A stretch of DNA of 19,961 bases from assembly GCA_012511245.1 (NCBI GenBank), contig JAAZGM010000229.1, forward strand, positions 1-19,961. Reading direction: 5' to 3'. The translations under genes and the position numbers were made by a program. Source of the stretch: Methanomicrobiales archaeon (lineage in GTDB: Archaea > Halobacteriota > Methanomicrobia > Methanomicrobiales > Methanoculleaceae). Below, in pieces: positions 1 through 7,737 of this stretch (the stretch's first letter is position 1; every line of letters starts with the position of its first letter). Below the pieces are notes generated by a model. That model made no database searches. It was not told the DNA's origin and saw only the letters and a list, made by a program, of their open reading frames with translations.

Positions 1-2
1 AA

Positions 3-851
3 ATGGAATCGACAGGGGATCACGACTGGATCAGGACATGCACCCTCCCTGACCATACCGAGCTTCAGGAGAGGACGCTCAAGACCGAGCAGGACATCAT
101 CATCGGTGAGCGGTGCCGGATCGATTATGGTCTCTCCGGTAACGATGTCGTGGTCTGTGAATTTGGCAAGATCAACGGTAACATCATCGCTGCCGGCGAC
201 GCCCGGATAGACAACTGGTGCGAGATCACCGGGGACGTCGTCGTCGAAGAAGATGCCTACCTCGGCGAAGGGGTCAAGATCCAGGGAAAACTGGTCGTCA
301 GGGGCGACCTCGATATCGGGGATAACGTCCAGATCGAACGGGGGTTCGAGGCAAAAGGCTGGATATCCATACGAAACCCGATGCCGGTCATCATATACAT
401 CATGATGTACCTGGTCGCCATACTCGGGATCGAGAAAGAGGAGGAACTCAACTCGATTCTCGAAAATCTCCTCGGCGACGACGACGCCTCGCCCGGGACA
501 CCGCTGATGATCCCGGGCGGCGCCGTCCTCAACATGCAGATGTTCTCCGTCCCGGAGAAGATGACCGTCGGGACAGGGTGCCGGTTGCATGGGAACATCC
601 GTGCCGGGTCGATCGCCGTCCGGGAGGATACGACGATATTCGGGAGCCTCCATTCCCGCGAAAGTGCGGCCGTCGCGAGGGGGTCGGTCGTCCATGGCGA
701 TATCCAGAGCGATGGTGATGTGGTGATCGAGCAGGAGGCGCATGTCCTCGGGAACGTCTCCTGCAGGAGCCTCACCCTGCATGAGGATGCACGCGTGGAC
801 GGGATCATCCGGGCGCCGGGCGGTCTGAAGATTGAGAGGCGAGTGACATGA
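3..851 (+). CDS. Bactofilin-like polymer-forming protein with central membrane segment
   Basis: The 282-residue product is made of short glycine-rich hexapeptide-type repeats of the form G-D-V/I-x-V, as in bactofilin-type polymer-forming cytoskeletal proteins that fold as a beta-helix. Repeats occupy about residues 30-120 and again about 185-280. Between them lies a strongly hydrophobic stretch (about 127-143, IRNPMP then VIIYIMMYLVAILGI) followed by an acidic linker. The likely role is a membrane-tethered scaffold at the cell envelope, which is inferred from the fold. The first ATG sits at base 3, so the true start may lie upstream of the window. The stop overlaps the next start by 4 bases (ATGA), so the two genes are probably co-translated. 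I believe related archaeal proteins carry a similar hydrophobic insert, so it is unlikely to be an artefact. An acyltransferase-type hexapeptide enzyme is the alternative, but no catalytic histidine stands out. Confidence 0.75.
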   Translation: MESTGDHDWIRTCTLPDHTELQERTLKTEQDIIIGERCRIDYGLSGNDVVVCEFGKINGNIIAAGDARIDNWCEITGDVVVEEDAYLGEGVKIQGKLVVRGDLDIGDNVQIERGFEAKGWISIRNPMPVIIYIMMYLVAILGIEKEEELNSILENLLGDDDASPGTPLMIPGGAVLNMQMFSVPEKMTVGTGCRLHGNIRAGSIAVREDTTIFGSLHSRESAAVARGSVVHGDIQSDGDVVIEQEAHVLGNVSCRSLTLHEDARVDGIIRAPGGLKIERRVT

Positions 852-1684
852 AAGTTGCAGATATCCTTGAAGTTGAGAGATGCCGGCTGGTCGAGCCGTC
901 GTTTGCAGAACTGGCAGTAGATGCATGCACCGCCCTGCTGTTTCAGGTTGTACCGGATGAGGCACGCCTCCTGGTCGATGAGGAGGAGGAGCCGATAGCC
1001 CTTGCCCTCCATGACGAGGAAGGGTGGCATGCCGCCTCCTTCCTCTTCCGGGAACCGACGCTCACCGCCATCGAGTGCTTCGAGGCGGTCGGCGGCGAGA
1101 TCTATCAGGAGGATCGGGAGGCATGGCTCTCGGCGGTTCGCGAGTATTACAGTATGGAACTTCTGGATACGACCTTCCCGGCTCTCGAAGACCTTCGCCC
1201 CGACCGGGAAGAGATGATCCGCGACCTCCTCAACGAGGTCTGGGGCGACCGTACGGGAACTCCCTGCGTTGACTGCTGTTGCGGATCAGGTGTCGGCACC
1301 GCGGCTCTCCGGGCGGGAGGGGTGCGAGCGCTCGCCTACGACAACGACCCGGGCCTCCTCGCACTCGGCCTCTCGAAAGGGCGCCTCATACCCTCCGATA
1401 CCATGTGCATCGATGCACGAAGAGCGTCCCATTACATCACCCCGCTGCCCCTCGGGGCGGCTTTCATGGCGGGGGAGATCTACTCCTACAACACATCCCT
1501 CTGGCGATCAATCATCGCCGACCTCCTCGCCCTCACCGATGAAGCGCTGATAACTGTCGGTAAAGAGGAAGAAGCAGCCAGGGTGGAGGGGTGGTGTGCT
1601 AAGAGCGGCAGGGAGACCGAAGTCTTCGAGAACCGGCGCGACCCGCTCTACGATCGGTGGTGCTGCGTCGCGCGGCGGGGATGA
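848..1684 (+). CDS. Conserved hypothetical with SAM methyltransferase-like core
   Basis: The 278-residue protein is not a family I can name. Its second half has the layout of a class I SAM-dependent methyltransferase. A glycine-rich loop, DCCCGSGVG, spans about residues 142-150. An acidic end of strand 2 follows (AYDNDPG, about 163-169), then a third acidic strand (MCIDAR, about 186-191). The first 130 residues are acidic and have no recognisable domain. The run of cysteines in motif I is unusual and could instead bind metal. No catalytic NPPY or similar signature is visible, so the substrate cannot be guessed and activity is uncertain. The ATG overlaps the stop of the beta-helix gene, so the two likely form one operon. 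118 bases without an obvious gene follow it. Confidence 0.65.
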   Translation: MKVADILEVERCRLVEPSFAELAVDACTALLFQVVPDEARLLVDEEEEPIALALHDEEGWHAASFLFREPTLTAIECFEAVGGEIYQEDREAWLSAVREYYSMELLDTTFPALEDLRPDREEMIRDLLNEVWGDRTGTPCVDCCCGSGVGTAALRAGGVRALAYDNDPGLLALGLSKGRLIPSDTMCIDARRASHYITPLPLGAAFMAGEIYSYNTSLWRSIIADLLALTDEALITVGKEEEAARVEGWCAKSGRETEVFENRRDPLYDRWCCVARRG

Positions 1685-1802
1685 CTTCAGCCTGCAAAAC
1701 CCTGTATGCCGCACAGTACCACCAACTCTTTTCCCTCCAACCAGAGAATAACCCACCAGTGATCCGGTTCATGAGACTGAACCCAACTCGAGCGTAATCT
1801 GT

Positions 1803-2996
1803 ATGAATACCGCCAAACGCATCTATAACGTCTTATTCATCTCCGTCTTTGCCACCATGCTCGGGCTCGGCATCGTCAGCCCGCTGCTGCCCATATACGC
1901 AGAAAACCTGGGCGCGACCGGCATCTGGCTTGGCATCATCTTCTCAGCCTTCGCCCTCTCCCGGTCGATCTTCATGCCCATCATCGGCCGCATATCAGAT
2001 CGTCGGGGGCGGAAGTGGATCATCCTCACCTGCATGCTCTCGTACGCCGTCCTGTCGCTTACTTACATCATCGCGGACAGCGTCTATTCGCTCACGGCAA
2101 TCCGCCTCATGCATGGCCTTGCATCGGCCATGGTCGTCCCGATAGCCATGGCCTATATCGCCGACCTCTCGGAGAAAGGAAAAGAGGGGAGCCATATGGG
2201 AAACTTCTCCATATCAATGTTCCTTGGCATGGGGATGGGGCCGCTGCTCGGGGGATTCCTGAACGATATGTTCGGGATAAACTCAGTCTTCTACGTCATG
2301 GCCGTTCTCTCGGCGTTCGCAACGCTCCTCGTCGCCATATCACTCCCGGAGGCCAGACGCAGTACGTTCACGGTCCCGGAAGGAGCCTCCATCCCACTAC
2401 GGAAGATCATCACACTCCCGGTGATGCGGGGGGTCATGGTCTTCTCGTTCATAAGCGCCCTCGGGCGCGGAGGCATGATGGTCTTCATCCCGGTCTTTGG
2501 GCCGCTCATCTCGATCACTCCCTTTGAGGTGGGCGTCGTCCTCTCTGCAAACACTTTCCTCATGGCACTTCTCCAGGTGCCGGTGGGAAGGATCACCGAT
2601 ACCGGGAACAAAGTTGCCATGATCGTCATAGGTTCAGCAATAATGGCGCTGTCTATCGCCGCCATCCCGTTCTCCGGATCGTTCCTGCCCCTGCTCATGA
2701 TCACATCCTTCGTCGGCATCGGAGGAGCGATCCAGCAACCGGCCATCATGGCCCTGACGGTCGATGCCGGACGGACCATCGGGATGGGGACCTCAATGGG
2801 GGCTTACAACACGATCTTCGGAGTCGGCATGATCATAGCGCCACTGATGGGAGGCGTCTTCATGGATTATATCGGTGTCGCCGCCGTCTTCTATGTGGGC
2901 GGCGCGATAAGCCTCATCGGAACCGTAATCTTCGCGGTGATGATGCAACGAAGCGCCCACGGAACCGGGGGAGATGATCGTTCTGGATCCGGATAA
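1803..2996 (+). CDS. Major facilitator superfamily transporter
   Basis: The 397-residue product is almost entirely hydrophobic, with about 12 predicted membrane helices, the standard length and topology for an MFS permease. The family's motif A between helices 2 and 3 is present as GRISDRRGRK (about residues 62-71). A decayed second-half copy reads GRITDTGNK. It resembles MDR-type drug exporters and sugar-efflux members, and the substrate cannot be told from sequence. The ATG at 1803 is preceded by GTAATCT with no good Shine-Dalgarno match and no convincing TATA box in the preceding 118 bases, so the transcript may be near leaderless or the promoter unusual. It stands alone between the hypothetical pair and the PAS protein, so context gives no hint of function. 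Confidence 0.9.
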   Translation: MNTAKRIYNVLFISVFATMLGLGIVSPLLPIYAENLGATGIWLGIIFSAFALSRSIFMPIIGRISDRRGRKWIILTCMLSYAVLSLTYIIADSVYSLTAIRLMHGLASAMVVPIAMAYIADLSEKGKEGSHMGNFSISMFLGMGMGPLLGGFLNDMFGINSVFYVMAVLSAFATLLVAISLPEARRSTFTVPEGASIPLRKIITLPVMRGVMVFSFISALGRGGMMVFIPVFGPLISITPFEVGVVLSANTFLMALLQVPVGRITDTGNKVAMIVIGSAIMALSIAAIPFSGSFLPLLMITSFVGIGGAIQQPAIMALTVDAGRTIGMGTSMGAYNTIFGVGMIIAPLMGGVFMDYIGVAAVFYVGGAISLIGTVIFAVMMQRSAHGTGGDDRSGSG

Positions 2997-3104
2997 CCCC
3001 GGATTTCGATATATAGAATACTGACATACGTCTTCTACTACCCTATTACACATCCCGGCCAATACAGAAAACGGATTTTCCACAGTAAATCCCTATCCCA
3101 TATA

Positions 3105-3119
3105 CGAAACATTTATATG
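3105..3119 (+). promoter_or_regulatory. BRE/TATA promoter of the PAS sensor gene
   Basis: CGAAAC followed directly by ATTTATATG matches an archaeal TFB-recognition element plus TATA box. It lies in an AT-rich patch of an otherwise GC-rich region. Transcription should start about 22-27 bases downstream (roughly 3137-3142), giving a leader of about 85 bases before the ATG at 3224. The 227-base gap before that gene holds nothing else that I can support. Confidence 0.65.
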
Positions 3120-3223
3120 TGAAATTCCCCTCCATGAGGGTACAAAGACACATGGACAGGATGCACACCAGAACCGGCACAGATAGGGATCTGCCCAAAA
3201 TATGCAAACCCGGTTAGAACAGC

Positions 3224-4339
3224 ATGACCTCCAGCACCGATGAAATCTGGCCTCAGGATCACTCCCCTTCAGGCAACCGTATGCCTCGATCCCGCAGGCG
3301 GTTATTTCTCGCAGTTATCCTTCTGGCCAGTTTATTCAGTGTAATTCTGATCATATTCAAGACAGATCTGGCTATTTCAACGAGAGATCAGATCGTATTC
3401 GTCAGCCAACCTCTTGGCCTCATCCTCACCGGCATCATCTTCGGGCTGTTCGGCGTCTGGCTCAAGGAACAGGAGGTGACCGCCCGCATCGCCGGCATGA
3501 GTGCAAGCATCGATGGTCTCAAAACGATGAATAAGGCTCCTCACTGCCTCCCCACGATCGGGAGCGACCCGCTCACACGGTTTGTCGATGAGGTCAAGCT
3601 TGTGCTCGGCGAACTGGAGAGATCCCGGCAGGAACTCCAGGAGAGCAGGGACCGGTACCGCCTCCTCTTTGAGAGCGGAAACGATTTTCTACTGGTGTGC
3701 GCCGTCGGGCAGGAGGGGACACCTTACCGGATACTGGACGCAAACGCGCTCGCCTGCTGCTGTCTTGGGTATACCCGGGATGAACTCTCCACCCTTGCTC
3801 CCGGATCCGTCATCTTCATCCGGAGTGATTTCAGGAAGGGGGACCGTCACCTGTATTCTGCCGATCTGATCCCCCGGGAAGGCAAACGGATCCCCGTCGA
3901 GGCGAGCATCCACCGTATCACCCTCGGCAGTACGCCGGCCATCCTCATCATCGCTCGTGACGTGACGGAAAGGCGTCAGATCGAGAAAGAACTGATGAAC
4001 TATCGCTACCATCTTGAGGAACTGGTGACGCAGCGGACGGAAGAACTCCGGGCGGCAAATGAGAGCCTCCGGTGTGAGATGAGAGAGCGGGAGAGATCTG
4101 AACGGGAGAGGATGGAGGCCTACCGGCAGATCGAGAAGAACATCGAGCAGTTCGCGGTCCTGACCGACCATATCCGAAACCCCCTCCAGGTCGTCCAGGG
4201 GATGGCTGACCTCATCGACGATCCGTATGCAGAGAGGATCCAGGAGCAGGTCAGCCGGATCAAGGCAATCCTCAAACAGCTCGATGAAGGCTGGGTAGGG
4301 TCGGTGAAGGTGCGGGAGTACCTGGAGAGATACCGATAA
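3224..4339 (+). CDS. Membrane PAS-domain sensor with H-box but no kinase ATPase domain
   Basis: The 371-residue protein begins with a basic segment and two membrane helices (about 27-47 and 58-80). A short coiled coil leads into one PAS domain (about 138-250, ending DVTERRQIEKE, the usual PAS exit). A long charged coiled coil (about 255-310) follows, then a histidine-kinase-like dimerisation motif DHIRNPLQ with His316. The protein stops about 55 residues later, with no N, G1 or G2 boxes of an ATP-binding domain. It therefore cannot autophosphorylate by itself. Known archaeal methanogen sensors include similar truncated forms. It may be phosphorylated by, or dimerise with, another kinase, or signal without phosphate; this is inference. 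The PAS region contains a CCC run (about 178-180). It is convergent with the helicase gene, 30 bases away. The start lacks a strong Shine-Dalgarno sequence. Confidence 0.85.
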   Translation: MTSSTDEIWPQDHSPSGNRMPRSRRRLFLAVILLASLFSVILIIFKTDLAISTRDQIVFVSQPLGLILTGIIFGLFGVWLKEQEVTARIAGMSASIDGLKTMNKAPHCLPTIGSDPLTRFVDEVKLVLGELERSRQELQESRDRYRLLFESGNDFLLVCAVGQEGTPYRILDANALACCCLGYTRDELSTLAPGSVIFIRSDFRKGDRHLYSADLIPREGKRIPVEASIHRITLGSTPAILIIARDVTERRQIEKELMNYRYHLEELVTQRTEELRAANESLRCEMRERERSERERMEAYRQIEKNIEQFAVLTDHIRNPLQVVQGMADLIDDPYAERIQEQVSRIKAILKQLDEGWVGSVKVREYLERYR

Positions 4340-4369
4340 GAGAGAGGAGGCTCCAGGCCGTGCCCGGCC

Positions 4370-6379
4370 TCACGGTGCCGTCTCTTCGGCACACTCGAGT
4401 TCCGCGACGATCTCGGCCGCGTCGTCCATCCGCCGGACGAGTTCCTTGATCTCCATCAACCGTTCGGCACCGATGAAGTGCTCGGCCATCACCCTGGCCA
4501 TATCGGTGAGCTCGATGCGTCCTCCTCGCCGCCGGACCAGCCCGTAGTCAAGGAGCGTGGGGAGGGCGGGCTCCAGCGTCCCGACCATCGCGTTGTTCAT
4601 CCTGATGATCTGCTGTTCGTCGCCACCCGAGATGACAGCGTTCGCGACGAACTCTTCCGTGCTCTGCTCCATGTCGTACTCGGGCGCGACCTCCTCCATC
4701 TCGCCCCGGAGGAGGCAGACGGCGACCTCTTCTTCGGTTTTTCCGGAGGTGCGGGAGTAGGATCCGCCGGGTTCCGCCATGACGACCACCCGGCCGAGAT
4801 CATGGAAGTCCGGTCGGCCGGCTCTCCCCATCATCTGGTGGAACTCCTGGACGGTGAGCCACTGGATACCCATCGCAAGGGCATCGAATATCACCTGTGA
4901 TGCCGGGAAGTCGACCCCGGCGGCGAGCGCTGCCGTGGTCACGACGGCAGAGATCTCCCCGTTTGCGAACCGCCTCTCGACGTCACGGCGTTCCTGAGCG
5001 GTCAGCCCCGCGTGGTAGGGAGCAGCACCTCTTCCAAGGGCGTCGGCGATGACGTGGCAGCGGGCGCGGGAGTTCGTGAAGACGATCGTCTGGCCGCGAT
5101 AGCCCTTCGACGACCGTACCTTGAACTCCTCGGCAACCATCTGCTTGATGAACCCGATCTTCTTTGCTCGTTCTATGAAGATGAGGTGGCGCTCGAGCGG
5201 GACCGGCCGATCCGCGTAGCGGACAAGGTTTGCCTGGAGTTTCTCCGCAAGCAGCCCCGGCGCCCCAATCGTGGCCGAGAGGTAGAGGAACTGCGCCTCG
5301 GGAGCGACATGTTTGAGGCGGGCGATCAGGCCGTCGAGACGATGGCCGCGCTCGGGATCCTCAAGCATCTGAACCTCGTCGATGATGACGGTCCCGATGT
5401 CTTTTAAGGATCGTCCCGTCCGAAGGGCATGATCGATCCCCTCATAGGTTCCGACTACCACAGGTGCGTTGACGTCACGGTCCCCGGCCGGCCGGGTCTC
5501 AGGAAGGTTGAGGCGGCTCACCCCGGTCTGGAGGGTGACCCGGACCAGGTGGCCGTAACGGTCGCGGAACCTCTGGTACTTCTGGTTCGCAAGCGCGACC
5601 AGCGGGACCAGGAAGAGCATCCTCCCCCTGCCTTCAAGAAAGTTCTTCATCCCGGCCATCTCTCCGATGAACGTCTTGCCGCTCGCAGTGGCCGAGACGA
5701 CCAGAAGGTGCTGTCCTTCAAGGAGGCCGTTCTGGACGGCGAGCTGCTGGGCGGGCATCAGGTGCTCGACACCGGCAGCCTTTGCAAACGCGGGAGGAAG
5801 CGGGAGTTCAGTGATGTGAGCGGTCTTTTCAGCTTCATGCGCCTCAAGACGGTCAAAGAGTGTCCGTTTCCGGTCGGGATGTTCCGGCCCCACCGATGCC
5901 AGAACCCGGTCGAGATCCCTGACCTGGGCGAGGAGTTTCTCCAGGTGGACAAGCACTGAGCCGCCGAACCGTCCCAGGTAACCGAGCTCCCGGCGCATCT
6001 CGCGCTTTGCACAGTCCATACAGATCCACTCGCCGCCGTACCGGACAGCGGTTGCCTTCTCGACGGGGACGAATCGGTCCTCGAGCTGGCAGAACCGGCA
6101 GATGTTGATTCTTGAAGACGATATCTGGAGATCGGCAAGAAACGACTCGAACTCGGGGTTTCTTCTCGCAAGGAGAACTGAAGAGCGGCGGAGCAGCGTG
6201 ATAAGATCCCGTGTCGGGGTGGGCTTGAGCTGTTTGCCGCGCCGGCGCATCTTGAAGTTCTTTGGCCGCTGCCCCTTCGGGGTCACGGTCAGGTCGACGA
6301 AACCTGAACCTTCGACGCGGCCGCCCTCGACGAACAACAGTTTATACGTGCCCTTCTGGGGCTGAACGATGATCTTCAT
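4370..6379 (-). CDS. Ski2/Hel308-like DExH superfamily 2 helicase with N-terminal zinc finger
   Basis: The 669-residue protein carries a full SF2 helicase set: Walker A ATASGKT (about 230-236), DEVQ box (334-337), SAT motif (368-370), motif IV TIVFTNSRAR (about 431-440), motif V TTAALAAGVDFP (481-492) and motif VI QMMGRAGRP (515-523). These resemble Ski2-family and Hel308-type enzymes acting on DNA or RNA. The first 200 residues are an archaeal-specific region with a four-cysteine zinc site (C94, C97, C120, C123). From memory, such N-terminal regions are catalogued as DUF5814 in archaea. The C-terminal 130 residues have a winged-helix-like look and replace the longer Hel308 tail. The ATG overlaps the preceding regulator's stop by 4 bases (ATGA), placing it last in a three-gene operon with two regulators. 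Substrate and pathway are unknown; repair or RNA processing is plausible. Confidence 0.9.
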   Translation of the reverse strand: MKIIVQPQKGTYKLLFVEGGRVEGSGFVDLTVTPKGQRPKNFKMRRRGKQLKPTPTRDLITLLRRSSVLLARRNPEFESFLADLQISSSRINICRFCQLEDRFVPVEKATAVRYGGEWICMDCAKREMRRELGYLGRFGGSVLVHLEKLLAQVRDLDRVLASVGPEHPDRKRTLFDRLEAHEAEKTAHITELPLPPAFAKAAGVEHLMPAQQLAVQNGLLEGQHLLVVSATASGKTFIGEMAGMKNFLEGRGRMLFLVPLVALANQKYQRFRDRYGHLVRVTLQTGVSRLNLPETRPAGDRDVNAPVVVGTYEGIDHALRTGRSLKDIGTVIIDEVQMLEDPERGHRLDGLIARLKHVAPEAQFLYLSATIGAPGLLAEKLQANLVRYADRPVPLERHLIFIERAKKIGFIKQMVAEEFKVRSSKGYRGQTIVFTNSRARCHVIADALGRGAAPYHAGLTAQERRDVERRFANGEISAVVTTAALAAGVDFPASQVIFDALAMGIQWLTVQEFHQMMGRAGRPDFHDLGRVVVMAEPGGSYSRTSGKTEEEVAVCLLRGEMEEVAPEYDMEQSTEEFVANAVISGGDEQQIIRMNNAMVGTLEPALPTLLDYGLVRRRGGRIELTDMARVMAEHFIGAERLMEIKELVRRMDDAAEIVAELECAEETAP

Positions 6380-7185
6380 GACGGGATCAGGTCGTGGATC
6401 GTGTAGGTGAGGCCTGACGTCTCCAGACGTTTGAGGAAATCAGTAAACTCCTCATCGACGATAAAAATTGCACACTCCCGGCCGTGAAACGCCGCCTCGA
6501 CAACACCTTCCCTTGACCCGAAGAACATATCCGGCTCGATTCCCGCCTTCATGAGGGCTACGTAGGATTCGAGGCCGACGGCTCCTACCATCTCAACGCC
6601 CTGGATGGCCTCGCGGAGGAGATCCATGCTGACCTGCCTTGAGCCGCCGCGCTCAACCCGCGGCACTTTGCAGACGTGAATGAGCCCTTCCTCATGCTGA
6701 ATGATGCCGTTCAACTGGGCGACGCCGAGATCTTCTCCCGGCACCGCATCCATGGTCGCAAGACCGGTGGCGCTCTGCTCCTCCTTTGTCGCATAGAGCC
6801 AGCCGTCCTGCATGAGAACTCCGACCGTATCTCCTTTCTGGATCTCATCCCGGGCGATGGCCGTCCAGACCGCCACCTGCTGGATGATCTCCCGGGTGAT
6901 GTGGCGGGCATATGCTTCAAGCGCCTCGGCGTGATGCAGGACCCACTCGATCCCGTTCTTCGTCACCTCATAGCGGCCCCGGCCATGGGCGGTGACAAAT
7001 CCTTCATCCACCAGATCGCGGATGTACTCGGAGACCGCCTGTGGCGTCACACCGAGTTTCGTGGCGATCTCCTGCTGGCGTATGGACGGCTGGTGCTCGG
7101 CGATCTCGACGAGAATCTGGAAACGTGTGGCTTCTCGTTTGCTGCGCAGGATGATGTACAAAGGATCTTCAGTGAAGTCGGTCAA
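6376..7185 (-). CDS. Winged-helix transcriptional regulator (MarR-like) with ligand/effector domain
   Basis: The 269-residue protein has an N-terminal winged helix-turn-helix (about 20-80), with a recognition region reading QQEIATKLGVTPQAVSEYIR and a basic wing (AHGRGRYEVTKNG). The rest (about 100-265) is an alpha/beta domain with no motif I can name; from memory, archaeal proteins of this layout are filed under DUF7839. The reading frame begins at a TTG codon (7185), since no ATG or GTG lies near. GGTG occurs about 5 bases upstream on the coding strand and supports it. A second TTG eight codons in is a weaker alternative. It overlaps the upstream regulator gene by 17 bases and the helicase start by 4, so the three genes are almost certainly one transcript. 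It probably controls its own operon or cofactor genes, but the target is unknown. Confidence 0.8.
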   Translation of the reverse strand: MTDFTEDPLYIILRSKREATRFQILVEIAEHQPSIRQQEIATKLGVTPQAVSEYIRDLVDEGFVTAHGRGRYEVTKNGIEWVLHHAEALEAYARHITREIIQQVAVWTAIARDEIQKGDTVGVLMQDGWLYATKEEQSATGLATMDAVPGEDLGVAQLNGIIQHEEGLIHVCKVPRVERGGSRQVSMDLLREAIQGVEMVGAVGLESYVALMKAGIEPDMFFGSREGVVEAAFHGRECAIFIVDEEFTDFLKRLETSGLTYTIHDLIPS

Positions 7186-7681
7186 GCAGCACCATTCCTT
7201 GCCCTTTCACGTCAAGACCGGGGATCCTCTTTGCCAGCCCCTTGACGAAGATGGGGCTGATCCCGTATTTCCGGGATATATCACCGATGGAGGTGGTTCC
7301 GGACACGATCTCCTGTTCAACCGAGTCGACGATCGTGCGGAGGCCCTCGTCGTTTGAGACGGCGATGTGCAGCAGATCCCCGATATCGCCCATGGAACAC
7401 TGGAAGCTGGCCCGGAACTTGCTGTATGTCGCGCGATACTCCTTTGTCGGCTTCTCCCCGGGCTCCGGCATCCGCCATTGCTCCTCAACGAGGTTCCCTT
7501 TCTTGAGGATGGAGAGGCATTCGGTCACTATGGAGGGGGCGGCATGCGCCGCAAGGTCTTCTTCAGTCAGCCAGGCTTTGTTCAGGTGCTCGTAGATCTT
7601 TTTATAATCGGCATTATTGAACGTAATGAGAAGAGGAACCAGTTCAACTGGATCGTTAAGAATTTTGATATGTCCCGTCAC
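7169..7681 (-). CDS. ArsR-like predicted transcriptional regulator
   Basis: The 170-residue protein has an N-terminal helical region resembling an ArsR-type winged helix (about 12-95: FNNADYKKIYEHLNKAWLTE leading to a segment ending EYRATYSKF). A second helical part of about 60 residues ends in an HTH-like stretch (GTTSIGDISRKYGISPIFVK, about 127-146). Two DNA-binding-like segments in one small protein is unusual. The frame starts at GTG (7679-7681). It is the first gene of the minus-strand regulator/helicase operon and is divergent from hypF across only 56 bases, where a perfect palindrome lies. That arrangement suggests it regulates itself and possibly hypF. The family assignment is from pattern only, and no metal-binding cysteine pair of classical ArsR is present, so it is not obviously a metal sensor. 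Confidence 0.75.
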   Translation of the reverse strand: MTGHIKILNDPVELVPLLITFNNADYKKIYEHLNKAWLTEEDLAAHAAPSIVTECLSILKKGNLVEEQWRMPEPGEKPTKEYRATYSKFRASFQCSMGDIGDLLHIAVSNDEGLRTIVDSVEQEIVSGTTSIGDISRKYGISPIFVKGLAKRIPGLDVKGQGMVLLDRLH

Positions 7682-7695
7682 TGCGATACCCTATT

Positions 7696-7712
7696 GTTAT
7701 ATGGTGTATAAC
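7696..7712. promoter_or_regulatory. Palindromic operator / divergent TATA region between regulator operon and hypF
   Basis: GTTATA-TGGTG-TATAAC is a perfect 6-base inverted repeat with a 5-base spacer, centred in the 56-base gap between the regulator GTG (7681) and the hypF ATG (7738). Each arm also looks like part of a TATA box. A polymerase complex on the right-going side would start about 10-15 bases before hypF, and one on the left-going side about as close to the regulator. A dimeric winged-helix protein bound here would block both promoters. A further AT-rich element, ATAAATTT (7716-7723), could be the actual TATA box for the leftward operon. Function is inferred; the symmetry is seen directly. 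Confidence 0.5.
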
Positions 7713-7737
7713 TGCATAAATTTTTGCTGAAATCTCA

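Noticed and set aside
2989..3004. TCCGG...CCGGA inverted repeat at the end of the transporter gene
   Set aside because: Only five pairs, overlapping the stop codon and without a following T-run. Too weak to call a terminator.
3134..3217. A 27-codon frame in the leader of the PAS gene
   Set aside because: The TATA position puts the transcript start at or after its ATG. It lacks a ribosome site and any recognisable peptide.
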